From Candidatus Poribacteria bacterium (lineage in GTDB: Bacteria; Poribacteria; WGA-4E; WGA-3G), in NCBI GenBank assembly GCA_022825825.1, contig JAJDWA010000040.1:74488-138487 (forward strand): a DNA stretch of 64,000 bases, given 5' to 3'. Every line of letters begins with the position of its first letter. The first letter of the stretch is position 1. The notes under the pieces were generated by a model. That model was given only the letters and a program-made list of their open reading frames with translations. It was not told the DNA's origin and searched no databases. Positions 50,591-60,068 of this stretch are shown here, one piece after another. The position numbers and the translations under genes were made by a program.

Positions 50591-51232
50591 ATGCAGTTTT
50601 TTAGAAAAACTCCAAAATCCGCTCGGTATACAGATACCGATGTTAAAGAAGCAGAAATTTTAGAAGCTTATACGTGTTGGCTGAAAAACGAAAAACTCAG
50701 CCGTAAACAGAAAAATCTTCTAAAGAATATTCAGGGCTCAAGCCATTTTCATAAGGTAAAAGACCTGATAGATTTCGCACATTACCGTTTTCAGGAAACA
50801 GAAAGCATTACACCTCACCCAGGCTCAAAAGAACAGGTGGCCGAAAAACTCATGAAAGCCATTAGAGGTGAAGGACAAGAGTCTACGCAAGAAGTGCCTG
50901 TTACGCTTAATCCACAGGCAGCCTATAGTCCACAAGCAATGGGGAACGTAGATACCGATGTTTTTCCAGTGTCGTCACTACCTCCGACTGAAGAAGAAGT
51001 GGAGCAGTGGCAGAATCCTGAAGATGCACAAAATACTGATACACGAACATTGGCTCATCTGAATCTCTCTTTTGAGATGGAGGACGATGAAATCTCAATT
51101 ACAGATAGGGGAAGTTCATCACCTACGTATGTTGAAGGCGTTCGCATTAAAGATTCTGCGCCTGTTCAGGAAGGCACGACGTTTAAATGTGGAGATATGA
51201 CTTTCCAAATCGTTGACATTGAGAAATCTTAA
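50591..51232 (+). CDS. FHA-like C-terminal domain protein encoded with the ECF sigma factor
   Basis: 213 residues, soluble. The N-terminal helical part (about 1-80: KEAEILEAYTCWLKNEKLSRKQKNLLKNI) has no clear family and could contact the sigma factor. A Pro/Glu/Gln-rich linker (about 95-150) leads to a C-terminal segment, ISITDRGSSSPTYVEGVRI then EGTTFKCGDMTFQIVDIEK, matching the last half of an FHA fold (D-x-G-S-x-x-x-T-Y-V-x-G). The first half with the phosphothreonine-binding Arg is not evident, so the domain is partial or diverged. Position after the sigma gene suggests a cytoplasmic regulator in place of a membrane anti-sigma factor (inference). Confidence 0.65.
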   Translation: MQFFRKTPKSARYTDTDVKEAEILEAYTCWLKNEKLSRKQKNLLKNIQGSSHFHKVKDLIDFAHYRFQETESITPHPGSKEQVAEKLMKAIRGEGQESTQEVPVTLNPQAAYSPQAMGNVDTDVFPVSSLPPTEEEVEQWQNPEDAQNTDTRTLAHLNLSFEMEDDEISITDRGSSSPTYVEGVRIKDSAPVQEGTTFKCGDMTFQIVDIEKS

Positions 51233-51249
51233 GTTATCAAGAGGAGAAT

Positions 51250-51325
51250 AGGGGAGTAAGTGCCAAATTTTCAATACGGTTTCATATTATTCAGTATAAT
51301 ACCTGTGCATCTACTCCCCTTTTAT
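51250..51325 (+). terminator. Possible long-loop hairpin terminator
   Basis: AGGGGAGTA (51250-51258) and TACTCCCCT (51312-51320) are perfect complements separated by 53 bases and followed by TTTATT. It could separate the sigma/FHA pair from the peptidase gene. Confidence 0.45.
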
Positions 51326-51354
51326 TCTCACCTAACCAAGAAAACTAAGAACCC

Positions 51355-52362
51355 GTGCATGATAAGTCTTCGATTGCCTTATCTTATTTTCAGCAGGCGG
51401 CAACTTGTTATCAACAAGCCCGTTACGTTGAATCCATCCAGCACTATTTATCAGGTTTAAAATATGACCAAAGCCGTTACCACATCTATGCTGACCTTGC
51501 TAAAGCCTACGAGATGGTCGGTAAATGGGAACAAGCTTTGGTATACTTAGACACCGCTCTCCAGTTACGCCCTGACTCATCAACAGTCCTAAGACGCAAA
51601 GCCCGCATCAAGGAAGAAAAAGAATATTATCAAACCCTAATTAGCGAAAGCAAATTGGTGGATGATATCCCCTCAGACTTCTCACCAATACTTGAATCAG
51701 AAAATTTGCTACATCCTCAGAATGTTGTAGAACATCAGTTTTTCAAACTGACTGTTGAGTCTACTGTTACACCAAAAACACTTTGGCATATCTGTCAACT
51801 CATTAAAAAAACGCACAATGAAGTCGGTGCTCAACTTGATAGTTTTCCACGCCATCAAATACCTATTGCAATTGCAAATACACACAATGTTTTTACGGAG
51901 ACGCATGTTCCAAAATGGGCAAGTGGGCGCTACGATGGGCATATTCATCTAAATTACTGTGCTGACGGAGAACCGGAACTTGGCGTTCTATATGTCCTGA
52001 TTCGGCATGAGTGGACACATCTCTTAGTGGACATTCTAACACACGGGAATTGTCCGATTTGGCTCAACGAGGGACTCGCACAAACCGTAGCGCGTCCGTT
52101 GCTATCCTTTGAAAAACTTGCCCTGCAACAGGCAGATAAAAACGGTACTTTGCCAACATTGTCGGAACTCAGCCAGCCATTTATGGAACTCTCTACCTCA
52201 GAACGGAAAATTGCCTATCTTCAATCTGCAGCAATTGTAGCGACCTTAATTGATGAGGGAGGATACCCTTCTATCCGACAACTTCTCTGCCTTTTAGGAA
52301 ACGGCAGCCCGATTGAAACTGCAATGAAGCAAACTTATAAAAGGAGTGTTTTACTAAACTAA
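51355..52362 (+). CDS. TPR protein with gluzincin-type metallopeptidase domain
   Basis: 335 residues. Two to three TPR-like helical pairs at the N-terminus (about 8-85: ALSYFQQAATCYQQARYVES, YADLAKAYEMVGKWEQALVY). The peptidase-MA-like domain carries HEWTHLL (zinc H-E-x-x-H, about 220) and PIWLNEGLAQTVA (third ligand Glu). No signal peptide, so it may act in the cytoplasm. GTG at 51355 is the first start after an in-frame stop; the Shine-Dalgarno is weak. Third gene of the ECF module, 122 bases beyond the FHA-like gene with a possible hairpin between. Substrate unknown. Confidence 0.85.
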   Translation: MHDKSSIALSYFQQAATCYQQARYVESIQHYLSGLKYDQSRYHIYADLAKAYEMVGKWEQALVYLDTALQLRPDSSTVLRRKARIKEEKEYYQTLISESKLVDDIPSDFSPILESENLLHPQNVVEHQFFKLTVESTVTPKTLWHICQLIKKTHNEVGAQLDSFPRHQIPIAIANTHNVFTETHVPKWASGRYDGHIHLNYCADGEPELGVLYVLIRHEWTHLLVDILTHGNCPIWLNEGLAQTVARPLLSFEKLALQQADKNGTLPTLSELSQPFMELSTSERKIAYLQSAAIVATLIDEGGYPSIRQLLCLLGNGSPIETAMKQTYKRSVLLN

Positions 52363-52510
52363 CGTGAGTTTGATAAATCCCGTAGACTTTCTAAGCCCGA
52401 TTTCGAACCCCAAGGTAGGCGCGTTTTGGAAACGCGCCTGTCCCTTTGCTAAAGAGGATCTAACGGCGCGTTTAGAAAACGCGCCTACCAGAGGTGTGGA
52501 CCGCTAAGTT
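52362..52510 (+). repeat. Direct repeat A: double GC hairpin element upstream of cvpA-like gene
   Basis: From ACGTGAGTTTGATAAATCCC to GACCGCTAAGTTGACAC with two hairpins GTAGGCGCGTTTT/AAACGCGCC and GGCGCGTTT/AAACGCGCCTACC. The copy at 53249-53394 has the same layout and orientation. The rest of this gap (52511-52669) shows nothing recognisable. Confidence 0.8.
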
Positions 52511-52669
52511 GACACATAAGGATTTCGCTGAGATTTACCCAATGGACTATACTCAATCTAATTATCAAACTCACATTAAACTAATCGGATTAAAGAGAAT
52601 ACAATCCATTTCTTAACTTTCTGCAAGCATTCACAGTATAAATGCAGGCATACCTGATGTTTTCCTATT

Positions 52670-53173
52670 ATGACGAAATTAGATATTATCATCCTCATCA
52701 TCGTTGGGATAGCTGGATTTAGTTGCTACAAGGCAGGTTTTACCCGAAGTGTATGGGGTGTTTTTGCTATCGGTGCTGGACTCGTTGTCGCAAGTCAATT
52801 GTGGCAACACCTCGCTCTTCCCATCCAAAAACTTATTCCAAGTGAAGAAGTCGCAAAATGGATCAGCATTATTGCCTTGATAATTATTACATCTATCGTA
52901 ACCGACATAGTATTTGAACGAATCCATCGAATTTTTGAGAAGGGTATTTTGGGATGGTTGAACAGTCTGCTCGGAATAGCAATAGGTATCGCCTCAAGCG
53001 TCCTTATAATTGCACTTCTGCTTACTTTTCTCTATCCGCATTTGGGCGATTTTCTCAAAGACGAAATAGATAATTCACTTTTCTCCTCACATTTGATGGA
53101 GTTCGGTAATGAAGTATGGGCTTTTGGTAAAGAGAATGTAGAAAATGTTAGGAAACATCTTGAAACAGAATGA
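52670..53173 (+). CDS. CvpA-family membrane protein
   Basis: 167 residues, four hydrophobic segments: LDIIILIIVGIAGFSCYKAG with the family's G-x-x-x-G-F/Y-x-x-G start, VWGVFAIGAGLVVASQLW, ISIIALIIITSIVTDIVF and LNSLLGIAIGIASSVLIIAL. This is the layout of the colicin V production protein family. A soluble acidic end follows. CvpA proteins affect envelope stress tolerance and toxin export in other bacteria; mechanism unknown. The gene is bracketed by two direct repeats of about 150 bases. No clear Shine-Dalgarno. Confidence 0.85.
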   Translation: MTKLDIIILIIVGIAGFSCYKAGFTRSVWGVFAIGAGLVVASQLWQHLALPIQKLIPSEEVAKWISIIALIIITSIVTDIVFERIHRIFEKGILGWLNSLLGIAIGIASSVLIIALLLTFLYPHLGDFLKDEIDNSLFSSHLMEFGNEVWAFGKENVENVRKHLETE

Positions 53174-53248
53174 TATTGGAAAAATGTTCTCCTGATGTTT
53201 TCTATAAAAAACAGGACTTCGCATTTCCCATGAATGAAGTTTAAGAAA

Positions 53249-53394
53249 ACGTGAGTTTGATAAATCCCGTCCACTTTCTAAGCCCGATTTAGGTCCCAAA
53301 GGTAGGCGCGTTTTGCAGACGCGCCTGTCCCTTTGCTGAAAAGTACCTAACGGCGCGTTTACAAAACGCGTCTACCAGGGGGACCGCTAAATTT
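53249..53394 (+). repeat. Direct repeat B: double GC hairpin element downstream of cvpA-like gene
   Basis: Same 5' edge ACGTGAGTTTGATAAATCCC and 3' edge GGACCGCTAA as repeat A. Internal differences are mainly in the loops (GGAAA versus GCAGA) and a few substitutions. Together A and B flank the cvpA-like gene. Confidence 0.8.
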
Positions 53395-53432
53395 AAAAAA
53401 TAAATAGGGGAAGGTTTTAACAACCTTCCCCT
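53388..53432 (-). terminator. Rho-independent terminator of the giant surface-protein gene
   Basis: Minus-strand stem AGGGGAAGGTT / AACCTTCCCCT (53406-53432) followed on that strand by ATTTATTTTTTAAATTT; 28 bases beyond the stop codon. Confidence 0.8.
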
Positions 53433-53459
53433 GTAACGTTTTTTCGGTTTAGAACCGAA

Positions 53460-56400
53460 TTACTTGAGGATCAACATCTTGCGTGTTGCGGAGAAATCCC
53501 CAGCAATAAGACGATAGAAATATACTCCCGTCGAGACCTTCTCACCGGATTGATTCTTACCATCCCAATAGATCGCACGACCTCTACTAAGGTAGCTCCC
53601 CGCAGCTTTATGCCCTAACGCCAACCGCCGGACCATTTCACCTTTCACATTGTAGATCGCCAACGTAACATTAGCCGACTTAGACAACTGATATGGGATC
53701 CATGTCTCCGGGTTAAACGGGTTCGGATAGTTTGCTAACAGAGCTGTTTCAGCAGGAGACTGCTGAGCGGCTGGTGCGCTTGCTGCCGCAGTGACAGTCA
53801 CTTCGACGTCAATGGTCGCGCTGCCACCAAACGAATTAGTGGCTCTAACTTTGAAGGTCGAATAGGTAACCCCTACATTATAGAAGATCCAGTGCTTTGT
53901 CTTCAGCTGTCCGGTGTTGCTATCAATACTAAAAGTATACTCATTAACAGTTCTATGAAACCCCTCCCCGATGAAGATGATCTCGTATGTATGCTCCAGA
54001 GCCTTCCCCGGATCCTTTGCAGTGATAGGACTACCAATGTTAGTACCGATAGTCGCGTCTTTAGCAATTGATCGCGTGGCAGTGCTCCCATCACTGAATA
54101 CAGGCGTGACATCCACCTCGATCGTGACTTCAATGGTATCTGTGAAGGTACCATCAGTAACCGTCATTGTAATCTTTTCCCCAGAATACCAGTTTCCAGA
54201 CGAGATTTTTAACTGTCCGGTCTTTGTATCTAAACCAAAAAGGTGTGCCTTGGTACCGCTTTTGCTGTATGTGAGCGTATCACCTTCTGGGTCAGTCGCA
54301 GCGACTGGACTACCTATAGGGTCATTATTATCCGGGTTCATCCGAATCTTGCGTGTCGTACTGGTACCATCTGTGAACACGGGAGCTTCGTTGACATTCG
54401 TGACATTCACCGTGACGGTAATAGACTTACTCCCACCATACGTATTAGATGCAGTGACTGTTACACTATAGATGGACTTTTTCTCATAGTCAAGAGGAGA
54501 ATTAACCTTCAACTGACCGGTTGTGCTACTAAGATAAAAGGAAGCTGCATCGTCACCACCGAGGCTATATGTCAACGTACCACCTGTCGGATCCGTCGCA
54601 GTAACAGGTAAGCCGACATTGGAATCAGCCACCGAATTTTCAGCAATGGATCGTGTCGTGCTGCTTCCATCGCTGAATATAGGACTGTTGTCAACATTGA
54701 TAGTGACATCAATAGTAGATGAGGTAGAACCATCAGAAGCTTGAACTTTCACAGAAAGGATATCTCCAGGATCAGAATTAAGAAAGAGAAAAGACGTTTT
54801 GAGCTGTCCTGTGTTCGAATCAATAGTAAAGCGAGAAGCATGAGTTCCGGAATGGTAGTATGTGATCTTATCATTTTCAGGGTCCGTGGCAGTAACGGGA
54901 GCACCGACATTTTTACCATATTCACCGGACAACGGAACTTTAGCAACTGATCGTGTGGTGCTACTCCCTTCTTTAAACACAGGGGTACCGTTTACGATTG
55001 TAACATTAATGGTGACCGTAATAGACGCGCTATTACCATTGCCATCATCTGCGGTAACTGTGACGGTATACATGGGTTTTGTATCATAGTCAAGTGCAGC
55101 TTTTGTTTGCAGCTGTCCAGTACCGCTATCAAGACTAAACGAAGCTGCATCGGTACCACCGAGGCTATAAGTGAGGGTATCGCCATCCGGATCAGTCGCA
55201 GAAACAGGTGCACCGATACTGGACCCACTCGGCGTATTTTCAGCAATATAACGTGATGCGCTGCTGCCATCGGTGAACACAGGGGCATTGTTTACAACCG
55301 GTTCATTGATAGGGGTGTTTACGGGGGTTTCATCGATATCAGTTATATTGATTGTGACATCAATAGACGCACTGCCACCCTTCCCATCAGCTGCTGTAAT
55401 TCTAACCGTATAGGTAGACTTTGTCTCATAGTCAAGCGCAGCACTTGTCTGCAACTGACCGGTCCTGGTACCAATACTAAAAGTTTTGGCATCGGTGCCG
55501 GTGAGCCCATAAGTGAGTGTATCACTATCCGCATCAATCGCAGTAACAGCACTACCGATATTAGTATCAGCAGCCGTGTTTTCAGCAATAGAACGGGTGG
55601 TGGTGCTGCCCTCCATAAACACAGGGGCTCTGTTCTGTCTGGGTACTATCCTTGGGACATTTTCCGGGATGTTGATGATATTGATTTTGACGTTGATGGA
55701 CGCGCTGCCACCATTTCCATCATCTGCCGTAATTGTGACGCTATAGCTGGACTTTGTCTCATGGTCAAGCGCAGCCTTTGTTTTCAACCGGCCGGTCTTG
55801 GAAACAATAGTAAACGCATTCGCATTGGTACCACCGAGGCTGTATGTGAGGGTATCATCATCCGCATCAGTCGCAGAGACAGGGCTGCCGATATTGGTAC
55901 CACTTGCAGTGTTTTCAGCAATAGAACGGGTGGTGCTGCTGCCCTCTGTGAACACAGGAGGTCTGTTTTCAACTACTATTTGTTGATCCGTTTCCCTGGT
56001 GATATTGATTGTGACAGCAATAGACGCACTTTCGCCATTACCATCAGCTGCTGTAATTGTGATACTATAGCTGGATCTTATCTCATAGTCAAGCGCAATA
56101 TTTGTCTTCAACTGGCCTGTCTTGGAAACAATAGTAAACGCATTCACATCGGTGCCACCGAGGCTGTATGTCAACGCATCTCCATCTGGATCAGTTGCAT
56201 CGACAGGCATGCCGATATTGACACCGCTGCTTGTGTTTTCAGCAACTGAGCGTGTTGTGCTGCTGCCTTCTGTGAACACAGGCGCGTTGTTTTTGGGCTG
56301 TTCATTGATAGGCGTACGTGTAATCTGTTCATTGATATCAGTGACATTGATTGTGACAGCAATAGACGCACTTTCACCTTTCCCATCAGACGCTGTAATT

Positions 56401-59400
56401 GTGATGGTATAAGTAGCCTTTGTCTCATAGTCAAGTGCAGCATGTGTTTTCAACTGGCCGGTCTTGCTATTAAGAGAAAAAGCATTGGCATCAGCGCCAC
56501 CGAGACCGTAAGTGAGTGTATCACCATCTGCATCAGTCGCAGTAACGGGTGTGTCGATATTGATGCCGCTGCCCATGTTTTCAGCTACTGATCGTGTTGT
56601 ACTGCTGCCTTCTGTGAACACAGGCGCGTTGTTTCCGGGCTGCTCATTGATAGGCGTGCGTGTAATCTGTTCATTGATATCAGTGACATTGATTGTGACA
56701 GCAATAGACGCATTTTCACCATTCTCATCAAAAGCAGTAATTGTGATGGTATAGGTAGACTTTGTCTCATAGTCAAGCGCAGCATGTGTTTTCAACTGAC
56801 CGGTGCCGCTATCAATACTAAACGAAGCCGCATCATCACCACCGAGGCGATATATCAGCGTATTGCCATCCGCATCAGTCGCAGTAACAGGCGTGCCGAT
56901 ATTGACGCCGCTGTTCGTATTTTCAGCAACTGAGCGTGTAGTGCTGTTGCCTTCCGTGAACACAGGCGCGTTGTTTTGGACATTAATTGATTGTGCTGTT
57001 TCAGGTTCAATGTCAGTGATATTGATTGTGACAGCAATAGACGCACTGCCACCATTCCCATCAGAGACGGTAATTGTGACGCTGTAGCTGGACTTCGTCT
57101 CATAGTCAAGCGCAGCAAGTGTTTTCAACTGGCCGGTGCCGCCATTAAGACTAAAAGCAGTCGCATCGGTGCCACCGAGAAAGTAGTATAATATATTGCC
57201 ATCCGAGTCAGTCGCAGTAATAGGCGTCCCGATATTGGCATCGCTGTCCGTGTTTTCAGCAATAGAACGTGTAGCACTGCTGCCTTCTGTGAACACAGGC
57301 GCGTTGTTTTCGGGTGTTTCATTGATATCAGTGATATTGACTGTGACAGCAATAGACGCACTTCCGCCATTGCGATCATCTACTGTAATTATGACGCTAT
57401 AAGTAGACTTTGTCTCATAGTCAAGGGCTGTCTTCGTTTTCAGCTGTCCAGTTTTCCCATCAATATCAAAGGAGGCAGCATCAGCTCCACCAAGGGTGTA
57501 TACCAAGGTAGTCCCTTTATTAGCGTCTGTCGCAGTGATAGGATCACCGATGTAGACACCAGCTGGTATATTTTCTGCCACAGTGAGGACCGTGCTATCG
57601 CCTTCTGTGAAGACCGGTGGCACATTTATCGGTTCAATGACCTCTAACGGTGACCAACCTTGTTCGTACCCATCTGATTTGACAAGGACGTAACCGATAT
57701 GAAATTCTGGCGGACTCGGTAATATGGGAATATCTACTGTGACAGCACCAATCGTGTCAGCAGTACGTCTTACGGTAAGCGATTGACTCTCCATCTCACC
57801 TGTCCAAATCGTAAGAGTTTCCGGCCCATTTGCCACGCTCCCATTCTCAACGGTGATAGGTAGGGTAATCGTAAACGGTGCACCGGCTGAAACGACTGCC
57901 TTAAATTGGGCATCCCCAACTTTCTCAAGTGTCACCCAAAGGGGTAATGGGTCAACCGGATTATCATCCAAACGAAGTTGTTCAACCTCCGTTATACCTT
58001 CAAAGATGCCTTCCAATAGATAAGTCAGTTTATTTGCCTTCAGGTTAAGATATCTTAGGTGCGGCAGTTTCTTAAAAAGTCTGGCAGGTAGGTCCGTGAG
58101 TTTGTTGTTGTTAGATGTGAATTTGTTGTTGGATAGGTCAAGATGTTCCAGCGATGATAGATCGTCAAAAATATCGTCCGGTACTGATCTCAGTTGATTG
58201 TGAGATAAGTAAAGATGCGTGAGTGATGTCAAGTCATCAAAGATACCATCTGGTAGACTTGTGAGTCTGTTATTGTTCAAAAAGATTGTATGCAGCAGAG
58301 GCATCCCAGCGAAATCACCCGGTTTTAAGGACTTAATCCCTTTGGCATTTAGATGAAGCGTTGTAATTGTTAACAGGTGTAGATCTGTTACAAAACGGGG
58401 ACCGTTTACGCTTTGTATTGCAGCTGTGATCGCATCCGCTACTTGTGGCGTACGATTGTAGACTGTAGATTGTGCAAATGTGTACCCGTAATGATCACTC
58501 GGCAACTTTGGAAGTCTCCTGAGCGCTACGGTGGGGGATGTAGAGCTGCCAAGCGTGCCTGTCACCGCGAATATCTCGCTTTCCATGCTGCCTTGCGAAA
58601 TCGTAAGCGGTGTTTCACCTTCGCTGATAATACCGTCAGTGATGGTAACCGGTAAAATAATATCGAACGGTGCACCGGTAGGGACCACAGCCTTATACTC
58701 AGCATGACCTACCTGTTGCAAGTATACAGGGACGAATACCTGTTTAACGGCGTTACCATCAAGACGCAGCTTTTGTAGCGCAGTTAAACCGTTGAAAATA
58801 CCATCGGGAAGGCGGGTAAGGTGGTTATCGCGTAGATTGAGGTTTTTGAGCGCGCTGAGTCCGGAAAAATCACCCGATTTCAGCTCTGAAATATCTCTGT
58901 TCCGCAAATTAAGATTTGTAATTGTTGCAAGGTGTGCTGAGGTCACGTCTTCGGCAACATGCACACCCGGGACCGCAGAGACAATAGCATCGCGTACTTG
59001 TGGCGTGCGTTCACTCACTGGGGTAAACCCTGTAGGTCTAAAGGCATCATGAGTACCAATCACTCTCGTAACGACAATAATAGTATCAGAGAGGTAACCG
59101 TCAGATGCTGTAATCGTCAACAGATAAGTGCGCCCGTTCTCGTAATAAAGCGGTACCCTGGTTCTCAGATAGTTTTCACTATCCAGTTCAAACATGGCAC
59201 CATGAATGCCGCCGAGGGTGTATGTCAATGAGTCGCCATCCGGGTCTACAGCTGACACAGATTTCCCGAGTCTTTCACCGGCTGCTATATTCTCAAGGAC
59301 AACGCGAGTGGTAATTTCGCCCTCCCTAAACATAGGTGCCGTGTTAGTCCGATTGAAAACTTCTATCGGGAGCGCGCCAGATTTCGACAGGTCACAACCG

Positions 59401-60068
59401 TAATATCCTGACGGGCACTCAGGCAACGTGCCGATATCCACGGTGACAGCAGCAGTCATACCAGCAAGGCGGGATACCTTGAAGGTACTACTTTCCCCGC
59501 TGCCTCTCGGAATTACGACTGTCGTCGCGCTGCCAGCAATGTTACCATTGACGATGTTGATCGGCAAGACAATATCAAACGGGGCGCCAGTGGGTGCCAC
59601 CGCTTTAAACTGACCTTCCGCAACCTTTTGGAGGGACACAGCAATGGGTAAAGGTTCAATTGCATTTCTACCCAAACGGAGCGTTTTTAGTGAAGTCAAA
59701 CCTTTAAAGATATCTACTGGAAGACTATGCAATTGGTTCCTGCTTAAATTGAGATTTGTCAGCGCGGTGAGTCCAGAAAAATCACCGGCTTTCAGTGATA
59801 TGATCGACTTATTTCGTAGATCAAGACTTGTAACCTTCTTGAGATGTGTTGCGTTGATGTTAGCAGCGTTGACACCCGTTTGTGCAACGATTGCATCGCG
59901 TACCTGTGGTGTGCGTTCGCTGACCGAGGCAATAAGTTCTGCTGAGCCGCTTTCTTGCTGCCCGAAGACTACGCCTTGGATACTAAGAACCATTAAGAAA
60001 ATAACCAAAACAGAGCTAAAACATTTTTGATTTGTAATCAACATTTTCAATGACATCCTTTTTATCAT
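53460..60068 (-). CDS. Giant secreted LRR-cadherin protein with FlgD/Por-type C-terminal tail
   Basis: 2202 residues. Signal peptide in the first 37 (SVLVIFLMVLSIQGVVFG). Leucine-rich-repeat block 1 (about 50-140, LTNLNLSRNQLHSLPVDIF), one cadherin-like domain (about 241-345), LRR block 2 (about 350-440), LRR block 3 (about 536-680). Then an array of 12 cadherin-like domains (about 815-2100), each starting A-P-V-F-T-E-G-S-S-T-T-R and containing A-T-D-x-D-G-D-T-L-T-Y and L-D-Y-E-T-K, the calcium-binding motifs. Residues 2110-2202 form an FlgD-like/Por-sorting-type tail (PNPFNPETWIPY, VSTGVYFYRLIAG). Likely exported to the surface for calcium-dependent adhesion (inference). First ATG at 60068 has AGGAG only one base away; inner ATGs at 60056 and 60044 are possible starts. 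Confidence 0.9.
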   Translation of the reverse strand: MIKRMSLKMLITNQKCFSSVLVIFLMVLSIQGVVFGQQESGSAELIASVSERTPQVRDAIVAQTGVNAANINATHLKKVTSLDLRNKSIISLKAGDFSGLTALTNLNLSRNQLHSLPVDIFKGLTSLKTLRLGRNAIEPLPIAVSLQKVAEGQFKAVAPTGAPFDIVLPINIVNGNIAGSATTVVIPRGSGESSTFKVSRLAGMTAAVTVDIGTLPECPSGYYGCDLSKSGALPIEVFNRTNTAPMFREGEITTRVVLENIAAGERLGKSVSAVDPDGDSLTYTLGGIHGAMFELDSENYLRTRVPLYYENGRTYLLTITASDGYLSDTIIVVTRVIGTHDAFRPTGFTPVSERTPQVRDAIVSAVPGVHVAEDVTSAHLATITNLNLRNRDISELKSGDFSGLSALKNLNLRDNHLTRLPDGIFNGLTALQKLRLDGNAVKQVFVPVYLQQVGHAEYKAVVPTGAPFDIILPVTITDGIISEGETPLTISQGSMESEIFAVTGTLGSSTSPTVALRRLPKLPSDHYGYTFAQSTVYNRTPQVADAITAAIQSVNGPRFVTDLHLLTITTLHLNAKGIKSLKPGDFAGMPLLHTIFLNNNRLTSLPDGIFDDLTSLTHLYLSHNQLRSVPDDIFDDLSSLEHLDLSNNKFTSNNNKLTDLPARLFKKLPHLRYLNLKANKLTYLLEGIFEGITEVEQLRLDDNPVDPLPLWVTLEKVGDAQFKAVVSAGAPFTITLPITVENGSVANGPETLTIWTGEMESQSLTVRRTADTIGAVTVDIPILPSPPEFHIGYVLVKSDGYEQGWSPLEVIEPINVPPVFTEGDSTVLTVAENIPAGVYIGDPITATDANKGTTLVYTLGGADAASFDIDGKTGQLKTKTALDYETKSTYSVIITVDDRNGGSASIAVTVNITDINETPENNAPVFTEGSSATRSIAENTDSDANIGTPITATDSDGNILYYFLGGTDATAFSLNGGTGQLKTLAALDYETKSSYSVTITVSDGNGGSASIAVTINITDIEPETAQSINVQNNAPVFTEGNSTTRSVAENTNSGVNIGTPVTATDADGNTLIYRLGGDDAASFSIDSGTGQLKTHAALDYETKSTYTITITAFDENGENASIAVTINVTDINEQITRTPINEQPGNNAPVFTEGSSTTRSVAENMGSGINIDTPVTATDADGDTLTYGLGGADANAFSLNSKTGQLKTHAALDYETKATYTITITASDGKGESASIAVTINVTDINEQITRTPINEQPKNNAPVFTEGSSTTRSVAENTSSGVNIGMPVDATDPDGDALTYSLGGTDVNAFTIVSKTGQLKTNIALDYEIRSSYSITITAADGNGESASIAVTINITRETDQQIVVENRPPVFTEGSSTTRSIAENTASGTNIGSPVSATDADDDTLTYSLGGTNANAFTIVSKTGRLKTKAALDHETKSSYSVTITADDGNGGSASINVKINIINIPENVPRIVPRQNRAPVFMEGSTTTRSIAENTAADTNIGSAVTAIDADSDTLTYGLTGTDAKTFSIGTRTGQLQTSAALDYETKSTYTVRITAADGKGGSASIDVTINITDIDETPVNTPINEPVVNNAPVFTDGSSASRYIAENTPSGSSIGAPVSATDPDGDTLTYSLGGTDAASFSLDSGTGQLQTKAALDYDTKPMYTVTVTADDGNGNSASITVTINVTIVNGTPVFKEGSSTTRSVAKVPLSGEYGKNVGAPVTATDPENDKITYYHSGTHASRFTIDSNTGQLKTSFLFLNSDPGDILSVKVQASDGSTSSTIDVTINVDNSPIFSDGSSTTRSIAENSVADSNVGLPVTATDPTGGTLTYSLGGDDAASFYLSSTTGQLKVNSPLDYEKKSIYSVTVTASNTYGGSKSITVTVNVTNVNEAPVFTDGTSTTRKIRMNPDNNDPIGSPVAATDPEGDTLTYSKSGTKAHLFGLDTKTGQLKISSGNWYSGEKITMTVTDGTFTDTIEVTIEVDVTPVFSDGSTATRSIAKDATIGTNIGSPITAKDPGKALEHTYEIIFIGEGFHRTVNEYTFSIDSNTGQLKTKHWIFYNVGVTYSTFKVRATNSFGGSATIDVEVTVTAAASAPAAQQSPAETALLANYPNPFNPETWIPYQLSKSANVTLAIYNVKGEMVRRLALGHKAAGSYLSRGRAIYWDGKNQSGEKVSTGVYFYRLIAGDFSATRKMLILK

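Noticed and set aside
53900..59650. Many plus-strand ORFs of 60-166 codons inside the giant gene
   Set aside because: They are antisense shadows of the repetitive LRR/cadherin coding sequence, lack ribosome sites and repeat with the repeats of the real gene.
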